From positions 6,672,001 to 6,736,000 of the forward strand of contig NZ_CP045740.1 in NCBI RefSeq assembly GCF_009650765.1: a stretch of DNA of 64,000 nucleotides, given 5' to 3'. The stretch comes from Streptomyces sp. SUK 48 (GTDB lineage: Bacteria > Actinomycetota > Actinomycetes > Streptomycetales > Streptomycetaceae). This document shows positions 42,022 to 50,529 of the stretch, in pieces. A model generated the notes under the pieces. It was not told where the DNA came from, searched no databases, and saw only the letters and a list, made by a program, of their open reading frames with translations. A program made the translations under genes and the position numbers. The first letter of the stretch is position 1, and the number at the start of each line of letters is the position of its first letter.

Positions 42022-43149
42022 ATGCGTGTCGTCATCGTGACCGAATCCTTTCCCCCCGATGTGAACGGCGTGGCCCACTGCGCGCTCCAGACCGCCCGGC
42101 ACCTCGTAGATCGCGGTCACCACCCGCTCGTCGTCGCCCCCGCCCCCGCTCCGGGCACCCGGCCCGACACGGACGCCCCGTGCCCGGTCGTCCGGATCCC
42201 CTCGCTCCCGCTCCCCGGCTACCCCCAGGTCCGTATCGCCCTCCCCAGCCGGCGGCTTGCCGCGGCCCTCGTGACGCACCGGCCCGATGTGGTGCACCTC
42301 GCCAGCCCCTTCGTCCTCGGCGCCCGCGGGATGGCGGCGGCCGCCCGGCTCGGCCTGCCCGCCGTGGCCGTCTACCAGACCGACCTCGCCGGATACGCCC
42401 GCACCTACATGGGCGCCGGGGAGGCCGCGGCCTGGCGCCGGATCCGCTCCGTGCACGCCGCCGCCGACCGCACCCTCGCCCCCTCCACCGCCGCCCTGGG
42501 CGACCTGGAGACGCACGGGGTGCCCCGGGTGCGGCTGTGGCCGCGAGGCGTGGACACCGTACGTTTCCGGCCGGACCGCCGTGACGAGGCGCTGCGCCGG
42601 GACCTCGCCCCGAACGGTGAGCTGCTCGTCGGCTACGTCGGCCGGCTCGCCCCCGAGAAGCACGTCGAACTGCTCGCCGGGGTCTGCGCCCTGGACGGCG
42701 TCAGACTCGTGGTCGTCGGCGACGGACCCAGTCACGCCCACCTCACCGAGGCGCTGCCCGGCGCCGCCTTCCTGGGCCGCCGTACCGGCGATGATCTGGC
42801 GCGGATCTTCGCCTCGCTGGACGTGTTCGCGCACACCGGCCCGTTCGAGACCTTCTGCCAGACCGTGCAGGAGGCCATGGCCAGCGGCGTCCCCGTCGTC
42901 GCGCCGGCCGTCGGAGGGCCGCTGGACCTGGTCGGGCACGGCCGTACCGGACTGCTGGTGCCACCGCGCGACGCCGGGGCCGTCCGGGACGCCGTACGGT
43001 CCCTGGCCGCGGACCCCGGGCGCCGGATCGCGTTCGGCGCCGCCGCCCGCGGCCTGGTCGAGGGCCGTACCTGGGCCGCCGTGGGCGACCGGCTGATCGG
43101 ACACTACGCGGACGTGCTCGCCGGACGCCGGACGGCGGTGGCGGCATGA
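42022..43149 (+). CDS. GT4 glycosyltransferase, first of pair
   Basis: A 375-residue GT-B enzyme. The N-terminal VVIVTESFPPDVNGVAH and the C-terminal GRLAPEKHVELLAGV plus FETFCQTVQEAMASGVPVVAP (EX7E-type) place it in GT4, close to actinobacterial alpha-mannosyltransferases of the PimB/PimC/MgtA kind. It likely uses GDP-mannose at the inner membrane. There is no ribosome site before ATG 42022, and a TTGACG lies about 38 bases upstream, so a leaderless message is plausible. The stop overlaps the next gene (ATGA). Confidence 0.88.
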   Translation: MRVVIVTESFPPDVNGVAHCALQTARHLVDRGHHPLVVAPAPAPGTRPDTDAPCPVVRIPSLPLPGYPQVRIALPSRRLAAALVTHRPDVVHLASPFVLGARGMAAAARLGLPAVAVYQTDLAGYARTYMGAGEAAAWRRIRSVHAAADRTLAPSTAALGDLETHGVPRVRLWPRGVDTVRFRPDRRDEALRRDLAPNGELLVGYVGRLAPEKHVELLAGVCALDGVRLVVVGDGPSHAHLTEALPGAAFLGRRTGDDLARIFASLDVFAHTGPFETFCQTVQEAMASGVPVVAPAVGGPLDLVGHGRTGLLVPPRDAGAVRDAVRSLAADPGRRIAFGAAARGLVEGRTWAAVGDRLIGHYADVLAGRRTAVAA

Positions 43150-44546
43150 GCGAGGCGATGGCCATGCCCGGTGCGACAGGGACGACCGGTGCGACCGACC
43201 GGCCGCTGCGCATCGTCCGGCTCGCCAACTTCGTCGCGCCCGCCTCCGGCGGTCTGCGCACCGCCCTGCGCGAACTGGGCAAGGGCTTCCTGGCGGCGGG
43301 CCACGAACCGGTGCTGATCGTGCCCGGCGCCCGGCACACCGACACCGAGACCGAGCAGGGCCGGGTCATCACCCTGCCCGGACCGCTGCTCCCCGGCACC
43401 GGCGGCTACCGCGTGCTGACCGACCGGCGCCGGCTCGCCGCCCTCCTGGCGGACCTCGGCCCCGACCGGCTGGAGGTCTCCGACCGCACCACCCTGCGCT
43501 GGACCGGCCGCTGGGCCCGCCGGGCGCGGGTGCCCGCCGTGATGGTCTCCCACGAGACCGCCGACGGTGTGCTGCGCACCTGGGGCCTGCCCGAGCGGTT
43601 GTCCAGGCGGACCGCGGACGCCCTCAACACCCGTACCGCGCATGTCTATTCACGCGTGGTGTGCACCACCGAGTACGCCGAGCGCGAGTTCGTCCGGATC
43701 GGCGCGCGCAATGTCGTACGCGCCCCCCTGGGCGTCGACCTGATGGCCCGCCACCCCGCCCTGCGCGACCCCGGCGTGCGCACGCGGCACGCGCCCGGGG
43801 GAGAGGCGCTGCTGGTGATGTGCTCCCGGCTGTCCGTGGAGAAGCGCCCCGGCACCGCCCTGGACACCCTGGAGGCGCTGATACGACGCGGACGGCCCGC
43901 GGTGCTGGTGGTCGCGGGGGACGGACCGCTGCGGGGCCGCCTGGAGCAGCGCGCCCGGGACCGGGGGCTGCCGGTGACCTTCCTCGGGCACCTCTCCGAC
44001 CGGGCCGCGCTCGGCGCGCTCCAGGCCAGTGCCGATCTCGCGCTCGCCCCCGGGCCCGCCGAGACCTTCGGGCTCGCCGCGCTGGAGGCGATGGCCTGCG
44101 GCACGCCCGTGGTGGCCAGCGCCTCCTCCGCGCTGCCCGAGGTCATCGGGTCGGCCGGGGCGACCGCCGCCGACCACGGAGAGGCGTTCGCCGACGCCGT
44201 CGAACTGCTGCTGGACCGGCCCGCGTCCGAGCGCCGGGAGGCGGCACGCGCGCGGGCCGAGTGCTTCGGCTGGGGCACGGCGGTGGAGGCGTTCCTCGCC
44301 GCGCACGACGCGGAGGTGCGGGACCGCGCGGAGGTCCGAAGGGACGGCGGTGACGGCATGGACCGCGCGGAGGTCCGAGGGGACGGCGGTGACGGCATGG
44401 ACCGTGCGGAGGTCCGAAGGGACGGCGGTCACGGTATGGACCGTGCGGAGGTCTGTGCGGACGGCGGTGACGGCGTGGACCGCGCCGAGGTCCGTGCGGG
44501 CGGCCGTGACGGTACCCGTCGGGGCGTCCCGGAGGGCGTGGCATGA
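43146..44546 (+). CDS. GT4 glycosyltransferase with repeat-bearing tail
   Basis: A 466-residue GT-B glycosyltransferase. The Rossmann start RLANFVAPASGGLRTALREL and the donor site CSRLSVEKRPGTALDTLEAL plus AETFGLAALEAMACGTPVV are clear. The catalytic part ends near residue 392. The last 70 residues consist of five 13-residue repeats of type AEVRRDGGDGMDR. ATG 43146 overlaps the upstream glycosyltransferase stop, and its own stop overlaps the SGNH hydrolase start. Together the three genes probably build and trim a mannose-containing glycolipid or glycan. Confidence 0.88.
   Translation: MSEAMAMPGATGTTGATDRPLRIVRLANFVAPASGGLRTALRELGKGFLAAGHEPVLIVPGARHTDTETEQGRVITLPGPLLPGTGGYRVLTDRRRLAALLADLGPDRLEVSDRTTLRWTGRWARRARVPAVMVSHETADGVLRTWGLPERLSRRTADALNTRTAHVYSRVVCTTEYAEREFVRIGARNVVRAPLGVDLMARHPALRDPGVRTRHAPGGEALLVMCSRLSVEKRPGTALDTLEALIRRGRPAVLVVAGDGPLRGRLEQRARDRGLPVTFLGHLSDRAALGALQASADLALAPGPAETFGLAALEAMACGTPVVASASSALPEVIGSAGATAADHGEAFADAVELLLDRPASERREAARARAECFGWGTAVEAFLAAHDAEVRDRAEVRRDGGDGMDRAEVRGDGGDGMDRAEVRRDGGHGMDRAEVCADGGDGVDRAEVRAGGRDGTRRGVPEGVA
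44328..44522 (+). repeat. five 39-bp tandem repeats in glycosyltransferase 3' end
   Basis: Units start at 44328, 44367, 44406, 44445 and 44484, each 39 bp. The first three are nearly identical; the last two have decayed. They encode variants of AEVRRDGGDGMDR and keep the frame. Confidence 0.93.
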
Positions 44547-45505
44547 GACCCGTCCGGCGTGGGGCGAGACCCGTCCGCTTCGTCGCCCTCGGGGACTCGC
44601 TGACCGCGGGCGTGGGCGACTTCACCGAGGACGGCCCGCGGGGCTGGGCCGCGCTGCTCGCGCCCGCGCTCGGCGCGGGCACGGAGTTCACCAACCTCGC
44701 GGTCAGCGGCGCGCAGACCCGGGACGTGCTGGAGCGGCAGATCCCGGCCGCCCTCGCGCTCCGCCCCGATCTGGTCGCGGTGGTCGTCGGCGTCAACGAC
44801 ACCCTGCGGCAGACCTTCGACATCCACGCGGTGGCCGCCCGCCTCGACCAGGTCTACGCGGCCTGTGCCCGCGAGGGCGCCACCCTGCTCACCGCCTGTC
44901 TGCCCGATCCCGGCGCGATGCTCGGCCTGCCGGGCGCCCTGGCCGCCCCGCTGGCCCGGCGCCAGCGCGGGGTCAACGCGGTCGTGCACGCCCTGTCCGA
45001 GCGGTACGGCGCCGTGCATCTGCACGCGTCCGACGGCGGCTGGATCGCCGACCGGGCGCTGTGGAGCGCGGACCGGCTGCATCCCGGCGAACGCGGGCAC
45101 CGCCGGCTGGCCGCCCGCTTCCACACCCTGCTCGCGGACGCGGGCCACGCCACCGGCCGGCCCCCCTGCCCGGAACCGGAACTCCCCGCGCCGACCCGCG
45201 CGGCGAACCTGCTGTGGCTGGCCACGGCCGGCACCGGCTGGGTGGCCCGGCGCTGCCGGGACCTGCTGCCCCAGCTGCTGCGGCTCGCCGTGGACGAACT
45301 GCGCCACGACGCCCGTGGCACCGGCGCCGATCTCGACGCGGCCGCGTCGGCCGCGGTCGCCGCCGCCCTGGCCGCCCTTCCGGAGCGGCACCCGGACCGG
45401 ACGCCGGTCCGGACACCGGCCCAGGCGCGTGCCCTGGGCGGTCTCGCGCCGCGCGCCGCGCCGCCCGGGTCCGGCCCGCTCGACCTGGGGATCGGTATCA
45501 GCTGA
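44543..45505 (+). CDS. SGNH/GDSL-family hydrolase
   Basis: A 320-residue hydrolase. The nucleophile Ser is in VALGDSLTAGVGD, the Gly and Asn blocks are NLAVSGAQTRD and VVVGVNDTLRQTF, and the Asp-x-x-His pair appears as DRLHPGERGH. It is probably an esterase or acyltransferase-type deacylase acting on a glycan or lipid. No signal peptide is seen, so it should be cytoplasmic. It is the third gene of the coupled glycosyltransferase operon (four-base overlap). Its last 8 bp overlap the convergent TetR gene. Confidence 0.88.
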   Translation: MRPVRRGARPVRFVALGDSLTAGVGDFTEDGPRGWAALLAPALGAGTEFTNLAVSGAQTRDVLERQIPAALALRPDLVAVVVGVNDTLRQTFDIHAVAARLDQVYAACAREGATLLTACLPDPGAMLGLPGALAAPLARRQRGVNAVVHALSERYGAVHLHASDGGWIADRALWSADRLHPGERGHRRLAARFHTLLADAGHATGRPPCPEPELPAPTRAANLLWLATAGTGWVARRCRDLLPQLLRLAVDELRHDARGTGADLDAAASAAVAAALAALPERHPDRTPVRTPAQARALGGLAPRAAPPGSGPLDLGIGIS

Positions 45506-46178
45506 TCCCGGACCCGGCCGCCGGGCGGGTGCCGCCGTCCGGCTCGGCCGGGGTCAGTGAACGCAGGATCAGGGACAGACCGTGGTCGAAGCGCGCGTCG
45601 AAGTCGATGTCCTCCAGGTGCGGGGCCACCCGGCTCAGCGACGGGTAGTCGCCCCCCGCGAGTGCGGTGCTCAGCGTGTGCTCGCGGGCGTCGCCCAGGG
45701 CCTGCTGCTCCTGGGTGAGGGCGAGCGTCAGATACAGCACCGTCCAGAAGGCCCAGGCCGCGTCCCGCTCGGACAGACCGCCGTCGAGCAGCGCCTCCAT
45801 CATGGTGTCCGCGTAGCGCAGGGTGCCCGGCTCGGCCGCGTAGGTGCCCGTCACCAGCGCGGCGCCGTCCCGGTGCGCGAGCAGCGCGTCCCGGTAGCGG
45901 CGGGCCAGTTCGCGCACCCGTGCGCGCCAGTCCTCGGGCAGGCCGTCCAGCGGCACCTCGGCGGCGATCGCGTCCGCCATCAGCTCCAGCAGCCGTGACT
46001 TGGTCTTGGCGTGCCACAGCACGGTGTTCATCCGCACGCCGAGCCGGTCGGCGGTGCCGCGCACCGAGACGGCCTCGGCGCCGCGTTCGTCGAGCACGCC
46101 GAGGGCGGCCCGGACGACCGACTCCAGATCGAGCCTCGATCGGGTGGCTGTCTCATCCGCAGCTTGCTTCTTGGTCAC
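45498..46178 (-). CDS. TetR-family repressor with TetR_C-type ligand domain
   Basis: A 226-residue regulator starting at GTG 46176-46178. The N-terminal helix-turn-helix reads DLESVVRAALGVLDERG and VSVRGTADRLGVRMNTVLWH. The C-terminal part resembles the tetracycline-repressor ligand domain (LARRYRDALLAHRDGA, then a helical bundle). It is divergent from a flavin monooxygenase gene. Two copies of its likely operator sit in the gap; one covers its own start codon, implying autorepression. The inducer is probably an aromatic or tetracycline-like compound. Confidence 0.88.
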   Translation of the reverse strand: MTKKQAADETATRSRLDLESVVRAALGVLDERGAEAVSVRGTADRLGVRMNTVLWHAKTKSRLLELMADAIAAEVPLDGLPEDWRARVRELARRYRDALLAHRDGAALVTGTYAAEPGTLRYADTMMEALLDGGLSERDAAWAFWTVLYLTLALTQEQQALGDAREHTLSTALAGGDYPSLSRVAPHLEDIDFDARFDHGLSLILRSLTPAEPDGGTRPAAGSGIS

Positions 46179-46219
46179 CGACCTAGTCTACTGAAGATGC
46201 GCCTTGGTCACCGACCAAG
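46170..46219. promoter_or_regulatory. two operator copies for the TetR regulator
   Basis: CTTGGTC-ACC-GACCTAG (46170-46186) and CTTGGTC-ACC-GACCAAG (46203-46219) are 17-bp inverted repeats, the second one perfect, starting 33 bp apart. The first overlaps the tetR start codon; the second lies 33 bp before the monooxygenase start. Confidence 0.85.
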
Positions 46220-46251
46220 AGGTGCGGACGGACTGTGCCCGGGAGGGATTC

Positions 46252-47475
46252 ATGGAGTTGACCGAGTTCACGGAGTTCACGGAGATGACGGAGTTCATGG
46301 ACACGGAGGAGGCCGTCGTGGTCGGCGGCGGGCCGGTCGGGCTGTGGCTCGCGGCGGAACTGCGGCTGCGCGACGTGCCGGTGACCGTGCTGGAGGCCCG
46401 GCCGCGGCGCAGCCCGCACTCGCGCGCGCTCACCGTGCATCCGCGCACCCTGGAGGTGCTGGACTGCCGGGGCGTGGTCGAGCCGTTCCTCGCGGAGGGG
46501 GTGCGCATACCCAGCGGCCACTTCGCCGCGCTGCCCGAGCGGATGGACTTCCGGCCGCTGGACACCCCGTTCCCCTTCACCCTCTCGCTGCCCCAGGCGC
46601 GCACCGAGGAGCTGCTGGAGGAGCACGCGGTGCGCCGCGGCGCGCGCATCCTGCGCGGCCACCGGGTCACCGGGGTCGAGGCGGGCACGGACGCGGTGGA
46701 GCTGACCGTCGAGGGCCCGGACGGGACCTACCGGACCCGCGCCGCCTATGTGGTGGGCTGCGACGGCACGCGCAGCGCGGTCCGGGAGTCGGCCGGCGTG
46801 GCCTTCCCCGGCACCCCGGCGACGCTGTGGGCCTGGATGGGCGATGTGGTCCTGGACGCGCCGCCGGCCGGCTTGGCGGTCAACGGGCCGCGCGGGCAGC
46901 TGATGGTGTTCCCGCTGCCGGGCGGGGTGCACCGGGTCGTGGGCAATGACCCGGACACCCTGCGGCAGGCGCGGCCGGGCGAGCTGACCTTCGAGGAGCT
47001 GCGGGACCGGGTGACGGCCATCGCGGGCACCGACTTCGGCATGCGCGACCCCCGCTGGCTCTCCCGCTTCGGCAATGCCACCCGGCAGGCGGAGACGTAC
47101 CGGCAGGGCCGGGTGCTGCTGGCCGGGGACGCCGCCCATATGCACTTCCCGGCGGGCGGCCCCGGACTGAACGTGGGGGTGCAGGACGCCACCAACCTCG
47201 GCTGGAAGCTGGCCGCCGTCCTCCGGGGCGCCGCCCCGGACGGCCTCCTCGACAGCTACCACGGCGAGCGCCATCCGGTCGGTGCCGAGCTGCTGCTCAA
47301 CACCCGGGCGCAGACCGCCCTGATGACCACCTACTCGCCGGAGGGACAGGCGCTCCGCGGGCTGCTGGGCGAATTCGTCGCCACCGTGCCGGAGTTCAGC
47401 CTGACCCTCGCCGAGCGGATGTCGGGACTCTCCGTGGTCTATCCCCGGCCCAGGGCGCCCCGGCCCATCCGCTGA
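46252..47475 (+). pseudogene. FAD aromatic monooxygenase, truncated by frameshift
   Basis: A 407-residue frame from ATG 46252 (behind GGGAGGG) encodes a class A flavin monooxygenase. After an odd repeated N terminus (ELTEFTEFTEMTEF) come the FAD motif VVVGGGPVGLWLAAELRLR, the DG motif YVVGCDGTRSAVRESAG, and the GD motif GRVLLAGDAAHMHFPAGG. Relatives such as rifampicin and polyketide hydroxylases carry a further C-terminal thioredoxin-like domain of about 110 residues. Here that domain follows in another frame (47442-47795), so a one-base deletion (or two-base insertion) near 47443-47470 splits the gene. The FAD and substrate domains are intact, so partial function is possible. Confidence 0.8.
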
Positions 47476-47795
47476 CCGGCCGCCGGGCGCCCGACCTCCG
47501 GTTCGCCGACGGGCGGCGGCTGTTCGAGCTGCTGCGCGGCGGCGAGAGGGTGCTGCTGGACCTGACCGGCGAGGCGGCGGCGGGACTGCCCGGACGGACA
47601 CCGGGCATCGTCGTGCACACCGGACCGCTCGCCCCGCACGACCGGGACGCCTGGCGCCCGGTGACCGCGGCGCTGATACGCCCCGACGGCCATGTGGCCT
47701 GGGCCGGCGAGGAGACCGACGCGGCGACGCTCACCCGGTCCGTGTCCGGGGCCCTCGCCGCGATGACGGGGGAGGGGGTGTCTGCCGGCCGGTGA
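47442..47795 (+). pseudogene. out-of-frame C-terminal domain of the monooxygenase
   Basis: Read in the -1 frame, the sequence continues GAPAHPLTGRRAPDLRFADG, then LFELLRGGERVLLDLTGEAA and ALIRPDGHVAWAGEE before TGA 47795. This is the typical C-terminal thioredoxin-like domain of class A flavin hydroxylases. The join lies between VVYP of the upstream frame and this segment. Confidence 0.75.
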
Positions 47796-48213
47796 CCGGT
47801 ACAGGGGAGGCGCAGCCGTCGCTCGGTGAGGGGAGGCGCGGGTGCGGCCGCCGTCCGGTGGCGCGGGGTCGGTGTGTGCCGGTTCTCCGGTGTCACCGGG
47901 TCGGGGTGCGGCGGCCGCTCGGGACACCTGCCTCGACGCATCGGAGGGTGGCGGCGGGGGTACCGCTTGGGCCACTCATCGGACGCGGGCGATCTCGGCC
48001 GGGCCGGCCTCCGCCCGGTCGGCCTTGCCGGGATCGGCGCGGCGGCCACCAAGGTCCGTGCCGCCCGGGCCGGTGCCGTCTGCCGTCGGACCGGCGCCGC
48101 CTGTCGCCCGGGTCCGCGTGGTCCGCGTCGTCCGCTGCCCGGGCGCGGCGCCGCCCGGCGTCCGGTGAGGCCCCCTCCCCGGACCGGCCCCTGGACCGGC
48201 CCCCGGACCGGCG
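47796..48213. other. gene-free GC-rich stretch
   Basis: 418 bp between the monooxygenase remnant and the convergent pxpC end. Open frames here lack protein-like composition. It holds GC-rich direct repeats near its end (CGGACCGGCCCCTGGACCGG) that could form a terminator; nothing else was seen. Confidence 0.5.
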
Positions 48214-49083
48214 TCAGCGCCCTCGTACCGGCACGAAGCGGAGTGGCGTGCCCGGCGCCGCCTGGGCCGCCGCCGGGAGGTCGGACGGGTGGACCACGGC
48301 GATCACCGGGTAGCCGCCGGTGGTCGGATGGTCGGCCAGGAAGACCACCGGGCGGCCGTCCGGCGGGACCTGTACGGCGCCCAGCACCATGCCCTCGCTG
48401 GGCAGTTCGCCCTCGCGGGCGCGTTCCAGGGCGGGGCCCTCGGTGCGCAGGCCGATGCGGTTGCTCGCCGGGGACACCCGGTAGGCGCGCGCGGTCAGGT
48501 CGTACCGGCCGCGCGCCGTGAACCAGTCCGCGCGCGGGCCCGGCGTCACCCGGAGCACGAGTTCGGCGGGCGGCCCCGGCTGCGGGACGGTGTCCACGTG
48601 CGCGGGCGGTCCGGCCGGACGGCCGAGCGGCAGCACCGTGCCCGCGGCGAGCGGGGCCGGGCCGAGGCCGGACAGCAGATCGGTGGAGCGGCTGCCGAGC
48701 ACCGGCTCGACGGCGATGCCGCCGCGCACGGCGACGTAACCGCGCACTCCCGCCGACACCGCGCCCACCTCCAGGAGTTCACCGGCGGGCACCGGCACCG
48801 GCGCGCCCCACGCCGCCGGGCGGCCGCCGACCCTCACCGGGCAGGGCGCCCCGCCGACCGCCACGGTCACCGTCGAACGGGGGCGCAGCGCACACCCGTC
48901 GAGCGTCGTCTCCAGGACCGCGGCGTCCGGCCCGTTCCCGGCCAGCCGGTTGACGAGCGCCGCCGCGGGCGGGTCCAGCGCCCCCGAGCGGGGCACCCCG
49001 AGATGCGCGAACCCGGGCCGCCCGAGGTCCTGCACGGTGGTCAGCATCCCGGGTCGTACGACCACGAGCGCACGGTCGGTCAT
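48214..49083 (-). CDS. pxpC: 5-oxoprolinase subunit C (biotin-dependent carboxylase-like)
   Basis: A 289-residue protein of the KipA/urea amidolyase-2 family. The start VVVRPGMLTTVQDLGRPGFAH and later NRLAGN, SRSTDLLSGLG and HPTTGGYPVIAVV are family signatures. With PxpA and PxpB it forms the ATP-dependent 5-oxoprolinase that opens pyroglutamate to glutamate. It lies 34 bp after pxpB in the same operon. Length is normal. The cytoplasmic complex removes the toxic cyclisation product of glutamine and glutamate. Confidence 0.9.
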   Translation of the reverse strand: MTDRALVVVRPGMLTTVQDLGRPGFAHLGVPRSGALDPPAAALVNRLAGNGPDAAVLETTLDGCALRPRSTVTVAVGGAPCPVRVGGRPAAWGAPVPVPAGELLEVGAVSAGVRGYVAVRGGIAVEPVLGSRSTDLLSGLGPAPLAAGTVLPLGRPAGPPAHVDTVPQPGPPAELVLRVTPGPRADWFTARGRYDLTARAYRVSPASNRIGLRTEGPALERAREGELPSEGMVLGAVQVPPDGRPVVFLADHPTTGGYPVIAVVHPSDLPAAAQAAPGTPLRFVPVRGR

Positions 49084-49117
49084 GTCCCCTCCACCGGTAG
49101 GGCCGTCAGGTCTTCGC

Positions 49118-49735
49118 TCATGCCCCCTCCACGGGGGCGAACCGCACCCGGGTGCCCGGCGAGAGCAGCGCGGCCGGGTCGCGGGTGTGGTCCCAGAGCA
49201 CCGCGTCCGTGGCGCCGATCAGCTGCCAGCCGCCCGGCGAGGCGCGCGGGTACACGCCGGTGTACGGGCCCGCGAGCGCCACCGCGCCGGGCGGGACCGC
49301 CGTGCGCGGAGTGGCCCGGCGCGGGACGTCGTAGCGGGCCGGGAGCCCGGTGAGATAGCCGAAGCCGGGCGCGAAGCCGCAGAAGGCCACCGTGAACTCG
49401 GTGCCCGTGTGGATACGGACCACCTCCCGCTCGGACACCGCCCAGTGCGCGGCGACGGCGGCGAGGTCGGGGCCGTCGTAGCGCACCGGGATCTCGACCG
49501 GTGAGCGTGCCGGGGGAGCGGGCAGCTCCCCTTCGAGCGCGGTCAGTTCGGATGCCCAGCGGGCCGGGTCGGGCAGTCCGTCCAGCAGGACCGTGCGCGC
49601 GGCCGGCACGATCTCGCGAACGGTCAGCGCGCCCTCCGCGCGGCGCCGCCGCAGCGCCGCGTGCAGGGCCCCGGCCTCCTCGGCCGAGTCCACCTCGATG
49701 AGCAGCGCCTCCCGGCCGGCCGGCAGCGCCCTCAT
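49118..49735 (-). CDS. pxpB: 5-oxoprolinase subunit B
   Basis: A 205-residue protein of the KipI family. ATG 49733-49735 overlaps the pxpA stop by four bases. Recognisable blocks are PVRYDGPDLAAVAAHWAVSE, FCGFAPGFGYLTGLP and PYTGVYPRASPGGWQLIG. The alternative view, as KipI-like inhibitor of a sporulation kinase, does not fit the context with pxpA and pxpC, so the 5-oxoprolinase role is preferred. Confidence 0.9.
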   Translation of the reverse strand: MRALPAGREALLIEVDSAEEAGALHAALRRRRAEGALTVREIVPAARTVLLDGLPDPARWASELTALEGELPAPPARSPVEIPVRYDGPDLAAVAAHWAVSEREVVRIHTGTEFTVAFCGFAPGFGYLTGLPARYDVPRRATPRTAVPPGAVALAGPYTGVYPRASPGGWQLIGATDAVLWDHTRDPAALLSPGTRVRFAPVEGA

Positions 49736-50490
49736 GCGAACGCCGCCAGCCGGGCGCCCGCCGCGACCAGCCGCGCCCGCACCCGCCGGGCCAGCTCCAC
49801 CGCGCCGGGCGTATCCCCGTGCAGGCACAGCGAGCGCGCGTGCACCCGGACCCGCGCGCCGGAGTGCGCGGTGACCGTGCCGGAACGCACCAGCTCCACC
49901 GAGCGCCGTACGACCGCCTCCGGATCGCTCACCACGGCGCCGTCCCGGCCGCGCGGCACCAGCGTGCCCTCGTCGGTGTACGCGCGGTCCGCGAACGCCT
50001 CCGGCACGGCCGGCAGCCCCGCCTTCTCGGCCAGCGCCAGCAGCCGGGAGCCGGGCAGGCCGAGGACCGGCAGCGTGGGACCGGCGAGGCGCACGCCGTC
50101 GATCACCGCGCCCGCCTGCTCCTCGTCGCGCACGACCCGGTTGTAGAGCGCGCCGTGCGGTTTGACGTACGCCACCCGGGCCCCGGCGGCGCGCGCGAAC
50201 ACCTCCAGTGCCCCGATCTGGTAGGCCACTTCGGCCGTCAGCTCGGCGGACGGCACCTCCATCGCGCGCCGCCCGAACCCGGCGAGGTCCCGGTAGGAGA
50301 CCTGGGCGCCGATCGTCACCCCGCGGTCGGCGGCCAGCTCGCACACCCGGCGCATGGTGGCCGCGTCCCCGGCATGGAAGCCGCAGGCCACGTTGGCGCT
50401 GGTGACGACGGAGAGCAGTTGTTCGTCCTCGGTGAGCCGCCAGCGGCCGAAGCCCTCGCCGAGGTCGGCGTTCAGATCGATCGCGGTCAT
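49732..50490 (-). CDS. pxpA: 5-oxoprolinase subunit A (LamB/YcsF)
   Basis: A 252-residue protein. ATG 50488-50490 was chosen; the frame starts IDLNADLGEGFGRW, the diagnostic LamB/YcsF beginning. The middle has SANVACGFHAGDAATMRRV and VKPHGALYNRV with metal- or substrate-binding His residues. It acts with PxpB and PxpC to convert 5-oxoproline to glutamate. Upstream lies a 303-bp array of degenerate octamers separating it from the D-glutamate-cyclase-like gene. Confidence 0.93.
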   Translation of the reverse strand: MTAIDLNADLGEGFGRWRLTEDEQLLSVVTSANVACGFHAGDAATMRRVCELAADRGVTIGAQVSYRDLAGFGRRAMEVPSAELTAEVAYQIGALEVFARAAGARVAYVKPHGALYNRVVRDEEQAGAVIDGVRLAGPTLPVLGLPGSRLLALAEKAGLPAVPEAFADRAYTDEGTLVPRGRDGAVVSDPEAVVRRSVELVRSGTVTAHSGARVRVHARSLCLHGDTPGAVELARRVRARLVAAGARLAAFA

Positions 50491-50529
50491 GGTCGTTCCC
50501 GTGTCTCCGATTCGTCGGTTCATGGGCTT

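Noticed and set aside
47796..48313. Arg/Pro/Gly-rich frames after the monooxygenase
   Set aside because: No ribosome site, no motif and no balanced composition; treated as noncoding.
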